Positions 28,801-36,800 of a stretch of DNA of 64,000 nt are shown piece by piece. The translations under genes were made by a program, and so were the position numbers. Each line of letters starts with the position of its first letter. The first letter of the stretch is position 1. The notes under the pieces are model-generated. The model saw nothing but the letters and a program-made list of their open reading frames with translations. It ran no database searches and was not told where the DNA came from. The DNA is taken from the NCBI RefSeq assembly GCF_003991355.1, contig NZ_RCSU01000002.1, positions 739,081 through 803,080 on the forward strand, written 5' to 3'. Source of the DNA: Pseudoflavitalea rhizosphaerae (GTDB taxonomy: Bacteria > Bacteroidota > Bacteroidia > Chitinophagales > Chitinophagaceae).

Positions 28801-29307
28801 ATTGGTAACCGTGGCGCCGGTCAGTGGACTCCCATCTGCGCCAACCACTTTTATTCTGATTTGGATGGGAGGGATCAAAAGTGATGGGTTGGAACCCGGT
28901 GCAGGAAGTAGTCCTCCCGTATTGTTATTCCCGCCAGGCATGGTTTGCCGGGTAATGAATACAGTTCTGTCTGCAATCCTGTAGACCAGCGGTTGACCTC
29001 TTAATAATTTCTCCAGAAAATCTTCCAGGGGAAGGTCCTTTGCTTTTATGGAAACAGGTTTAGTGTTGGTGAGTAAGCCTTCCTTGTAGAGAAAAACAAA
29101 TCCTGTTTGTTTCTCTATTTCCGTAAACACTTTTTCCAGGGAAGTGCCGGAGGCGGAATACGTGATTTTCTGGGCCAGGCCATTGGCGCTCACGTTGAGG
29201 AGCGCAGCAGTTAGTAAAAGTACAGTCAGCTTCATTGCTAATAGCATTTGAACAATCCCCCGCTGCCTCAACCAGGCGAATGGGGAACAATAAGCAGTTT
29301 TTCGCAT
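25834..29307 (-). CDS. SusC/RagA family TonB-linked transporter with STN signalling domain
   Basis: A 1157-residue protein. A leader of about 45 residues ends in the signal peptide (…NGLAQ). It is followed by an STN domain (about 48-118: TSLEKVFTEIEKQTGFVFLY), a proline-rich linker, a carboxypeptidase-D regulatory-like domain (about 150-225), the plug with the TAVYGSRSANGVVVIET motif and the barrel. The STN domain can signal to the FecR encoded directly upstream, so import and gene activation are linked. Its C-terminus (LTVKIVL) lacks the terminal Phe of the other SusC proteins here. The leader before the signal peptide (MRKTAYCSPF…) is the long type common in Chitinophagaceae. Confidence 0.95.
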   Translation of the reverse strand: MRKTAYCSPFAWLRQRGIVQMLLAMKLTVLLLTAALLNVSANGLAQKITYSASGTSLEKVFTEIEKQTGFVFLYKEGLLTNTKPVSIKAKDLPLEDFLEKLLRGQPLVYRIADRTVFITRQTMPGGNNNTGGLLPAPGSNPSLLIPPIQIRIKVVGADGSPLTGATVTNKNSGVSKVTGPAGELSLQVNPGDVLEVSFVGFEKATHKVAANATSVLIKLEMAEKILDEVVTGYSRMKKESFTGNSIQVTQKDILKVSNRNLVDVLQVFDPSFRIEVNNVMGSDPNTLPEFYIRGRSGIGVKTLDQVDVSQAALTNNPNLPIFIMDGYEVSAERVYDFDINRIKNITILKDAAATAVYGSRSANGVVVIETIAPVPGKLRLDYTMVGSLTLPDLSDYNLMNAEEKLQAEILAGYYNVPPGMTPVNKGALLKELLMKQNQIARGVNTDWIAQPVENVFNHKHTLNIDGGSDNLRFNFLVKYDKQKGVMKSSFRERKGGGLGIDYRQKKFQVRNDITYDVVDAVASPYGDFSTYATKAPYDEIYGPDGRPVKNTMLWHVGDGLISNRFNPMYEPYNTNSFDKNGYYSLVNNTAIIWNFLPKFQLRADLALTRQDSWTDVFIDPASSKYNLLTSTDLSNIGELTRTKTVNKGYNTNLFLRYENRFAGHSFNFSGGMNARETNVTMSAEYYTGFPSGSQNSPNFANKIVRKPAYSDNHTRLFGSFVTMNYAFQDIYLLDVSGRLDGSSEFGSDNRFAPFWSVGTGINFHKYKWVKDLGIFNRLRLTGTTGELGKTNFPPYAAKGLFAYQDKWYATGNGAFLMGMESPALTWEKTTTYDLILDFGIFKDLLSVNIDLYNKITNNLVNDVDLPLSSGYTSYKDNIGKVRNKGFEVFVRANIIREKDFQFSVYGNFASNKNELLELSNSLKKYNDLVNTQYDGYTGTAPSSPHYLEKFSTPYTKYVEGGSLTSIFGMRSMGINPMNGKEVYVRPDGTITYDWLASDQTIIGDYSPKGQGSFGFNIGYKAFSLFASFLYQYGAQEYNKTLVTKVENVDIYNKNGDKRILLQRWVKPGDITPLKDIASRSFTTRPSSRFIQDNNFVRFNSLSIAYDLVSKKLLNYGISRMKVQLSSNNLATWSTILQERGTSYPFARNYDLTVKIVL

Positions 29308-29358
29308 ACATTTGCATTGTTTGGGTTATGAAAGCAGTCTTCCCGACTATATTTATCA

Positions 29359-29410
29359 GCCTGAACATTTGTACCGTTCCGATGGCCGTCGGAACGGTTT
29401 TTTTTCAGGC
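29359..29410. other. strong nested inverted repeat between susC and fecR (region 1)
   Basis: A perfect 10-base stem (ACCGTTCCGA, 29373-29382, with TCGGAACGGT, 29389-29398) and loop TGGCCG is followed on the plus strand by eight T (29398-29405). Outer arms GCCTGAA (29359-29365) and TTCAGGC (29404-29410) also pair. It looks like an intrinsic terminator pointing along the plus strand, against the operon, so it would stop antisense transcription into fecR. In the sense direction it is a stable hairpin preceded by an A-run. Confidence 0.7.
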
Positions 29411-29424
29411 CTGCCTTAAATGTT

Positions 29425-30609
29425 TTATTGAACTATTAAAATGCGATCCTCAAATTTTAGTCTCAAATCATTATCTGATAAAAATGTGATGACGTCCGAC
29501 AGCGCTACGCCCCTGCTCATTTTTCCATGGAACTTAATGGCAGGAATGGCTCCATCATAGCGGACTTCAATATCATACCAGCGTTCCAACTGACGCATGA
29601 TCTCAGAAAGCGGCATGTCCTCGAAATTGAAATGTCCATTTTTCCAGGCCAGGATCTGATCGATATCTACTTTGGAAGCAATGGTGATAGCATTCCCGAT
29701 CCTCGCCTGCTGGCCGGGTTGAAGGATATCCGACTGATCACCTTTTTTCACTCTCACCTTTCCATCTATCAATGTTGTTTTACTACTACTTTCATTGTCG
29801 TAAGCATTTATATTGAAGCTAGTTCCCAACACTTCTATGGAAGACTTGTCTTCCACCTCCACGATAAAAGGTTGTATTGCATTTTTAGCCACTTCAAAAT
29901 AAAGCTCTCCTGTAACGCTTACCACACGTTTATCCCCGGTAAAGCTGGCCGGATAAGTGATAGAGGACGCGGCATTCATCCACACTTTGGTGCCATCAGG
30001 CAAAGTCAGTTTGTATTGGCCGCCCCTGGGTGTTCGCAAAGTATTCGTCATTACTTTACCATCAGTAGCTCCGTTAAGATTGTAAACGATCGCTCCGTTG
30101 GATTGCTTTTCGATAGCAGCGGTACCTTGTTGGGCGATGATCCCATTAGTTGTGCTGTCCAGGATGATGGACGAGCCATCTGCGAGTGTGAGAATAGCTG
30201 TATTGGTGCCGGGTAAAATCTCTTTTGCGGAAACGGCATTGTGTATTTCAGTTGATCCCGTATTATTTTTGAACAGTAAGAAATATGATCCCGCTCCGAG
30301 GGTCAATACAATAACGACGGCCCATTTGAGCCAGCCGGCAGACTTGATAGAGATTAAGGATCTGCCCGTTTCTGCGTTGGGCTGATCCTCCTGGCCGGCT
30401 ATTTTCATAATGGCTTCCCGGACCTGCAATAACCTGTCTTCCTGCATTGGCTGGCCGCTACTATATCCTTCCGCTATCGCTTGCCGGATCAGCAGCCTGC
30501 TTTCCGGCTCATTTGCTGCATTGGTCATGAACTCCATCAGCTCTTTCAGCTCGGCTTCTGTAGCCCCGTTCTGCATTGCCTTATTATACAATTCATCTAT
30601 ACGAGTCAT
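29425..30609 (-). CDS. FecR family anti-sigma factor
   Basis: The 394-residue protein has a cytoplasmic part (1-90), one transmembrane helix (GWLKWAVVIVLTLGAG, about 95-115), the periplasmic FecR domain (about 185-290, with LRTPRGGQYKLTLPDGTKVW and GTSFNINAY motifs) and DUF4974 at the C-terminus (about 320-394). I chose the ATG at 30609 (MTRIDELY); a GTG at 30648 in frame would add 13 residues. It should hold the sigma factor encoded 60 bases upstream until the STN domain of the adjacent SusC signals. Confidence 0.93.
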   Translation of the reverse strand: MTRIDELYNKAMQNGATEAELKELMEFMTNAANEPESRLLIRQAIAEGYSSGQPMQEDRLLQVREAIMKIAGQEDQPNAETGRSLISIKSAGWLKWAVVIVLTLGAGSYFLLFKNNTGSTEIHNAVSAKEILPGTNTAILTLADGSSIILDSTTNGIIAQQGTAAIEKQSNGAIVYNLNGATDGKVMTNTLRTPRGGQYKLTLPDGTKVWMNAASSITYPASFTGDKRVVSVTGELYFEVAKNAIQPFIVEVEDKSSIEVLGTSFNINAYDNESSSKTTLIDGKVRVKKGDQSDILQPGQQARIGNAITIASKVDIDQILAWKNGHFNFEDMPLSEIMRQLERWYDIEVRYDGAIPAIKFHGKMSRGVALSDVITFLSDNDLRLKFEDRILIVQ

Positions 30610-30669
30610 AAGGGAAAATAAATGCTTTCTTATAGAGACAACATTCACTATCCGCTTTGGGGGAGCCGG

Positions 30670-31266
30670 CTACAAAATTTTTTTTGCTTCTACCAGGATC
30701 AGAATAAGGGGGATGGATTTATCTAATCGTGAAGTACAATAAGCGCGGATATTTCGCATGGCCTGTTCCAGGTGGGATTTGACAGTCTCGGAAGAAACGT
30801 TCATTTGCAGGGCTGCTTCTTCGCGTTTATAGCCTTGTTCCTTAATAAGACTATAGGCTTCACGCTGACGCGGAGAAAGTTGTTGAACGGCCTGGTACAG
30901 CAGATCAGTCAATGCATTCTCCTGCATTTCTTCCTGGTTTACTTCTTTGTAAAAGTCGGCTACCCAGCTTTTCACATCATTTTTCTTGCGGAGGGATTGC
31001 TTGATAACGTTCAGGGCCATGTTTTCGGCAACAGTATTCAGCCAGGCGTTGAAATTGTCGAGTGATGGTAAGCTGGCGCGCTTCATCCAAACTTTGAGGA
31101 ATAGGTCCTGCACTACTTCTTCTGCCATCCATTGATCGCCGGTCAGGCGGAGTACAGCATGATAAACACCAACGTGCCTGTCCCGCATGAGCCGGGTAAA
31201 TGCAGCTTCGTCACCAGATGCTATTTGCAATAGAAGCTCTCGTTCATTGTTAAGTAGCGCAAACAA
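30670..31266 (-). CDS. ECF RNA polymerase sigma factor
   Basis: A 198-residue ECF sigma: region 2 (about 20-90, with AEEVVQDLFLKVWMKR) and region 4 (about 130-185, with QREAYSLIKEQGYKREEAALQMNVSSETVKSHLEQ). It probably activates the SusCD-ABC-MutS operon that follows. The frame has no ATG near its beginning and is open upstream to a TAA at 31315-31317. The TTG at 31266 gives the expected N-terminus, so a weak start codon is likely. A possible -7 element (TACATTTG on the minus strand, 31296-31303) lies upstream. Confidence 0.9.
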   Translation of the reverse strand: MFALLNNERELLLQIASGDEAAFTRLMRDRHVGVYHAVLRLTGDQWMAEEVVQDLFLKVWMKRASLPSLDNFNAWLNTVAENMALNVIKQSLRKKNDVKSWVADFYKEVNQEEMQENALTDLLYQAVQQLSPRQREAYSLIKEQGYKREEAALQMNVSSETVKSHLEQAMRNIRAYCTSRLDKSIPLILILVEAKKIL

Positions 31267-31295
31267 GAAGGTACGTTGATTATGGTTTAGGTGTT

Positions 31296-31303
31296 CAAAT
31301 GTA
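31296..31303 (-). promoter_or_regulatory. possible -7 element for the region 1 sigma gene
   Basis: TACATTTG on the minus strand fits TAnnTTTG and lies 29 bases before the TTG start. The nearest TTTG upstream (31318-31321) is only 14 bases away, closer than the usual 19-21, so the promoter is uncertain. Confidence 0.25.
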
Positions 31304-31426
31304 GGGTTTTTGATTTACAAAATGTGGTTAGAACTTATGCTGTCCCGTTTGTAATACCGGCCGGAATGAAATAAAAAAGATGGAAATGAAAAGTCCTTCA
31401 GGTTATAAGTGCCCGTGGGACCCGGA

Positions 31427-31456
31427 TTGTCAAAAGGATACAAAAACTGTATTTTG
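31427..31456 (+). promoter_or_regulatory. possible promoter of the small secreted protein gene
   Basis: TTG (31427-31429), a 20-base spacer and TATTTTG (31450-31456) approximate the Bacteroidota -33/-7 pattern, one base short in the -7 element. The start would be near 31463, about 45 bases before the ATG. Confidence 0.3.
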
Positions 31457-31508
31457 AATTCCCGTGAATTGGTTAACTTCAATTCAACCATTAACCAAAC
31501 CTCCTGAT

Positions 31509-32027
31509 ATGAAAGCATACTTCTTTCTGCCAATGTTGCTATGTGCATTATTATCCCAGGGACAAACAACTCCAGATTGCAAGCAGATTAAAGCAGAGCT
31601 CGATAAAGTAAAAGCCGAGAATGAATACTTGAAGAACTCCCTGAAAATCGGCAAGCCCGTCAACTCGATCACTTCAGACAAGATCGAATTCAAACTATTG
31701 AAAGCCGAAGGGAATTCAAAATCGCAAACAATCACTTTCAGTTTTGTACTTACCACCAGCGCCGCCAATTGGTATATCAATTCAAGCGTGAAGTCCATCA
31801 TCGATATCGATGGTAACGAGTATAAGCTGAAGTCCTTTACCAATGGAGCTTCTGATTGGGACAGAAGCATTGACCTGATCACTGATGTTCCGATCAAAAC
31901 CACTTACACATTTGCAGGAGTTCTACCTGCTGTTAAAATGATCAAACTATTTAAATATGATTACTCGCATGAGTGGGGCGAACCCCATGCTGTAGAATTC
32001 AGGGATATTCCGATAGATTGGAAATAA
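31509..32027 (+). CDS. small secreted protein of unknown function with short coiled coil
   Basis: This 172-residue protein has a clear signal peptide (MKAYFFLPMLLCALLSQGQ). A short charged heptad-like helix follows (about 24-45, IKAELDKVKAENEYLKNS), then a beta-rich domain (about 55-172) with paired strands, such as KSQTITFSFVLTT and SIIDIDGNEYKLKSF, that resembles an Ig-like fold. I do not recognise the family. The ATG at 31509 is chosen because it starts the signal peptide; the upstream in-frame extension has none. It is a single-gene unit between two divergently oriented SusCD operons, with its own terminator, so its link to either is not evident. Confidence 0.7.
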   Translation: MKAYFFLPMLLCALLSQGQTTPDCKQIKAELDKVKAENEYLKNSLKIGKPVNSITSDKIEFKLLKAEGNSKSQTITFSFVLTTSAANWYINSSVKSIIDIDGNEYKLKSFTNGASDWDRSIDLITDVPIKTTYTFAGVLPAVKMIKLFKYDYSHEWGEPHAVEFRDIPIDWK

Positions 32028-32065
32028 TCACCATCATTTCTTAAGGTAGTGGATAAATATTTAAT

Positions 32066-32110
32066 AAAGGGTGCAGTAAACGATTGTTTCTTGCGCCCTT
32101 TATCTTTTTG
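32066..32110 (+). terminator. intrinsic terminator after the small secreted protein gene
   Basis: AAAGGGTGCA (32066-32075) pairs with TGCGCCCTTT (32092-32101) over 10 bases with one G-U pair, and AAAC/GTTT pairs inside the loop. It is followed by ATCTTTTTG. It ends transcription 38 bases after the stop codon and insulates the next sigma gene. Confidence 0.8.
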
Positions 32111-32149
32111 ACATAATTTTCTTAATTTGGGTTACAAAACCATTCCTAA

Positions 32150-32692
32150 TTGCTACAGGACCCTTTCCATGCTGTCACAGGAGAAAAACATGCCGATAAC
32201 ACCACCCATACATTCGAGTGTTTATACCGGCAGCATGAACATGCCCTGTTCCTTCTCGCACTAAGGGCCACCAAATCTCCCGAACAAGCCAGGGACATCA
32301 TCCAAGAGGTTTTCCTAAAACTCTGGGAAAAACGTGAACACCTCCATCAAATAAACGATATCGAAGCATGGCTCTACCGCATCACCGGTAACAAACTGAT
32401 CGATCATCTCCGCAAAGCAGCTGCTGATCAAAGACTGAAGTCTGCCCTCTGGAACAAAACACAATCTGCCACCAGTGAACCCGACCAAATCCTCGAAGCA
32501 CGGGAATGCAACCAGCAGATTCACGCAGCCATCAATAAACTGGCTCCCCAACGCCAGCTCATCTATCGCCTCAGCCGCGAAGCTGGAATGAACTACCAGG
32601 CAATAGCCGACACCCTCTCCATTTCAACACATACAGTAAAAAATCAAATTTCTTTCGCACTCCGCTCTATTCAACGCTTTATTGGTCTCTAA
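32150..32692 (+). CDS. ECF RNA polymerase sigma factor
   Basis: A 180-residue ECF sigma with region 2 (about 22-95, with ARDIIQEVFLKLWEKR and IEAWLYRITGNKLIDHLRK) and region 4 (about 125-178, with NYQAIADTLSISTHTVKNQI). It is the first gene of the peptidase/racemase operon and should activate it. The frame is closed by a TAA directly before the TTG at 32150, and the next in-frame ATG lies inside region 4, so the gene must start at TTG (or another rare codon). It is followed by its FecR after 103 bases. Confidence 0.9.
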   Translation: MLQDPFHAVTGEKHADNTTHTFECLYRQHEHALFLLALRATKSPEQARDIIQEVFLKLWEKREHLHQINDIEAWLYRITGNKLIDHLRKAAADQRLKSALWNKTQSATSEPDQILEARECNQQIHAAINKLAPQRQLIYRLSREAGMNYQAIADTLSISTHTVKNQISFALRSIQRFIGL

Positions 32693-32795
32693 AAAAACTT
32701 TCTCACCTCTTAGGAACATTACTTCCCTGCTTCGTCTTTAAAGAAGGCGCATTCCTGTTCAAGCTGAATAGCGCTACTCATTCAACTAACGATAC

Positions 32796-33722
32796 ATGGA
32801 AGAAAGGATTCAATACCTGCTTCGAAAATACCTCGCTAACACCTGCACCAAACAGGAGTTTGACGAGCTGTTTGCCTGCCTGGAAAATCTCGAAGATAAT
32901 TCTCCCCTCAAAGAATCACTGCAACAGGTGATCATGGAGCCGCCGGTCAGACTGGCCGCAAAAAAACGCAAACCCTGGATGATACCCGTGGCGGCAAGCA
33001 TACTGGTTATGGCAACAGCCCTGACCTGGTTCTATTTTTCCCCGGAAGAAAGAACGCCACAGCCCACCATTGCAACCAAAACTTCAGTGGTAAAAAAATC
33101 TACTGAACGCTCCGAATTCAAATACCTTCTGCTGCCAGACAGTACGCAGGTTTGGCTGAATGTTGCCAGCACGCTCGAATACTCCGAAAATTTCAATGTA
33201 CACAAACGGGAAGTGGTCCTGAAAGGAGAAGCATATTTCGATGTGAAGGAAAACAGCAAAAAACCTTTCATCATTTATTCAGGCAAGGTAAGCACTGTTG
33301 TGCTGGGCACAGCTTTCAATATCAAAGCCTACCCCGGCCTGGAGAAGATCACGGTAATGGTGAAAAAAGGAAAAGTGAAAGTGAGTTACAATAATAAAGA
33401 TGTGGCCCTGCTGACCCAGGGTCAACAGGTGAGCATCAGCAATTCCAACCGTACCGTGAACGAAAAACAATTGAAAGATGAAGAGACCAATACCTGGCAC
33501 GACGGCATCCTGAGCTATGACGATTATGCACTGAAGGATATCCTGGCTGACCTCGAAAGGATCTACAATGTAACCATTAAGATGGAAGCCGCTCCCCAGC
33601 AGCGTTTCAGGGTCTCTACCGCTTTCAAACGGGAACAGGGTGTGGAAACCGCCCTCGAGATCCTTTGCAAACTGACGGATACCAAATTCAAATTGGTCAA
33701 TGGCGTTTATACAATACAATAA
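32796..33722 (+). CDS. FecR family anti-sigma factor
   Basis: A short FecR of 308 residues: cytoplasmic N-terminus (1-66), one transmembrane helix (about 67-86, WMIPVAASILVMATALTWFYF), FecR domain (about 105-205, with LPDSTQVWLNVASTLEYSENF and LGTAFNIKAY) and C-terminal DUF4974 (about 240-308). It should regulate the preceding sigma factor and respond to the STN domain of the SusC encoded downstream. The gene starts with an ATG. Confidence 0.93.
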   Translation: MEERIQYLLRKYLANTCTKQEFDELFACLENLEDNSPLKESLQQVIMEPPVRLAAKKRKPWMIPVAASILVMATALTWFYFSPEERTPQPTIATKTSVVKKSTERSEFKYLLLPDSTQVWLNVASTLEYSENFNVHKREVVLKGEAYFDVKENSKKPFIIYSGKVSTVVLGTAFNIKAYPGLEKITVMVKKGKVKVSYNNKDVALLTQGQQVSISNSNRTVNEKQLKDEETNTWHDGILSYDDYALKDILADLERIYNVTIKMEAAPQQRFRVSTAFKREQGVETALEILCKLTDTKFKLVNGVYTIQ

Positions 33723-33768
33723 AACACCCACATAAAATTGAATAAGAATATGTCGCCACCAAAACAGT

Positions 33769-33804
33769 AAAAAAATGGACCGAACCAGCTGCAACCTGGA
33801 ACGG
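33769..33804 (+). other. A-run and weak hairpin between fecR and susC (region 2)
   Basis: Seven A (33769-33775) precede an imperfect hairpin: CCG/CGG and CCAG/CTGG arms separated by an AA/AA internal loop (33780-33788 with 33796-33804). It holds the same place as stronger hairpins in the other three modules. On its own the structure is weak. Confidence 0.3.
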
Positions 33805-33851
33805 CCCTTCGTTTAGTAAATCCTGTTTAAGAATTTTAAACAACCAAAGCT

Positions 33852-36800
33852 ATGAATTTGCATCAAAAGGTGCCTGGAATTTTATTGCCCGGCATCGCCA
33901 AAAGCTGCTTCCCTTCCCACCTGCTGAAGGGAGTAAAACTGAAATGGTTACTTATGAGAATGATGATCCTGGCCTGTTTACTTACCCTTAACGGACTGCT
34001 GATGGCGGGAACATCTTCCGGACAGGACCTCAGCAAAATGAAGATGTCTATCAACCTGAAAGACGCTTCACTGAAAACCGCCCTCAGGAAGATCGAAGTC
34101 GCCACCAAATTGTTTTTCACCTACAAGACCAGCGATATCGCTGCTTTTGAGAACATCACTTACGCTGCCGAAAATATCAGCATAGACAAATTGCTGGGCG
34201 TATTACTGAATAACACCGGACTTCAGTACGAAATGGTGAAAGCCAATATCATCATCAAGAAAGAGCGTATTGCCGCTGCCGCCAATAACGAAGCCGGTTC
34301 CCGCGCAGATGGCGGCATCAAAGGAAAGGTCACCGGCTCTACCGGCGAACCTTTACCCAATGCTTCGATCGTTCTGCTGGGCACCAGTATCGGTACAGCT
34401 GCCGATGCCATGGGCCAGTTTTCGCTCTCCGGCGTCAAACCCGGCAATTACCGCTTGCAGGTTTCCGCTATCGGCTTCAGCACTGAAGTGCGCAATATTG
34501 TAGTGAAGGACGGTGAAGTGCTCAATCTCAATATTCAATTATCTGAAGATAAATCAAACCTCACGGAAGTGATGGTAACGGCCCTCGGTATCCGCAAAGA
34601 GAAAAGAGCATTAGGCTACTCCGCACAGGAAGTGAAAGGCGATGCACTGGCAGCAAGTCACCAGACCAATATCGTGAACGCATTGCAGGGGCAGGCGGCG
34701 GGCCTGCAGATCAATTCTGGCGGTGGCGCACCCGGACAGGGAGCCAAGATCATTCTCCGCGGCATCAACTCCATGGACCCTAACCGCGATTTCCAACCAC
34801 TCTTTGTGATAGATGGAATCCCTATCGACAATACCACAGATGTGTCTGACGGCAGCAGCCTGAAGGGAATGAGTAACCGCGCCGCAGATATCAATCCCGA
34901 TGATATCGAAACCATCAATATCCTGAAAGGCGGCGCTGCCACAGCATTGTATGGCCTTCGCGCATCTACCGGCGCCATCATCATCACCACAAAATCCGGG
35001 AAGTCGGGCAAACTGAGGGCCAGCCTCACCAGCACTATCGGATTTGACAAGATCAACAAGTACCCCGAAACACAAAAAACATACACACAGGGATGGATGA
35101 ACGAATATGATCCCAACAGCTTCTGGTCTGCCTACGGCCCCACTGTAGCTGAAGCCAAAGCAGAAGATCCAACGCATCCGGATAATCTCTTCAATAACTA
35201 TGAACACGGATACAAGAACGGTCACTCTTACAGGACCAGTTTGAATATCTCCGGAGGAACAGATAAAGCCATCTTCACCGGCGCTTTCTCCCAGTTCAAC
35301 CAGGATGGCATCATGCCCTTCACAGATTACAAGAACTATTCTGCCAGGATCGGAGGCGAATTCAGGTTCTCCGAAAAATTCCGCTTCGGAAGCTCACTCA
35401 ATTATATCAAATCCGGAGGCCGCCGCGGGGATGCCGACCGGTACAATGAAAGCCTTACCTACTTTTCACCAAGATGGGATATCTGGGATTATAAAAAACC
35501 AGATGGCACACAAAAGACCATCGTAGGCGCTGATATAGACAATCCCATCTACCAGCTCTACGGTAAGAAATATATCGATGATGTGGACCGCATCATCAGC
35601 AACAGCAATATGTTGTTCGCTCCTTTCAAATGGCTCGATATCAGTTATCGTTTGGGTATCGACATGTACAATGATTCACGCAGGCAAACTACGCCCGGGC
35701 CTTTGGGTGTGCCTGATGAAATCTATCCCGCAGGAGATTTCTACTACGGTCGCGTAATGGAATACAATATCAAAAATTTTGTAGTCAACTCCACCGTGAT
35801 GCTGAACTTCAAGAACGATATCGGCAAACACCTGAAATCTTCGTTCAAGGTTGGCCACGATCTTTACAACAGCACACGCTCCTCCGTATACACACAAGGC
35901 GATACACTGGAAGTGCCCGACTTCTTCTATCTCGATAATACAAAGAAGAGGGTGACCAAGAATTACCAGAAAGATTATCGCATCATCGGCGTATTCGGCG
36001 ACTGGACGCTCAGCTGGGATAATTTCCTCTTCGTCACTTTTACAGGAAGGAACGACTGGACCTCCACCCTGTCTAAAGAGAACCGCTCTTTCTTCTATCC
36101 TTCAGCCAGCGCCAGCTGGGTATTCTCAGAAAATATCCAACTGCCTGACTGGGCCAGCTTCGGCAAGCTCCGCGTGTCTGTAGCCAAGATCGGTAAAGAC
36201 GCCCTTCCCTATGCAACTTCAACCGGCTTCAATATCAACGAGCCGCTTTCTAATGGAGTGCTTCCTTTTGTGCTGTCGAACCAGACAGGAGATGAAAAGT
36301 TGCGTCCCGAATTCACCACTTCTTACGAAGCTGGTCTTGAACTACGACTGCTCCGCAACCGCATCGGCATAGACTTTACTTATTACAACAATACCAGTAA
36401 AGACCTGATCATTCCCGTGAAAGTACCCGTACCAAGTGGTTACGATCAGATCTATCTGAACTCCGGCAGCATCCGTAACCAGGGCATCGAACTCAGTGTT
36501 ACCGCCACACCGGTGCAAACAACGGATTTCAGCTGGGACATGCGCATCAACTATACCCGTAACAGGAACAAAGTTCTGAGCATCTATCCCGGGCTCACAG
36601 AGATCCCGCTTGCAAACCATTATGGTTATCTCAGCGCCACCGTTACACAGAAATACGTTCCCGGTTACCCAGTGGGCGCCCTCTTCGGAAGGACCTACAA
36701 ACGTTATTTCGCCGATGGAAAAGAAGACGAAGCGAACCTCGATAAAAGCCGTCCTATCGTGATCGGCGCAAATGGATTCCCTGTTTTGAACCCTGCTTCC

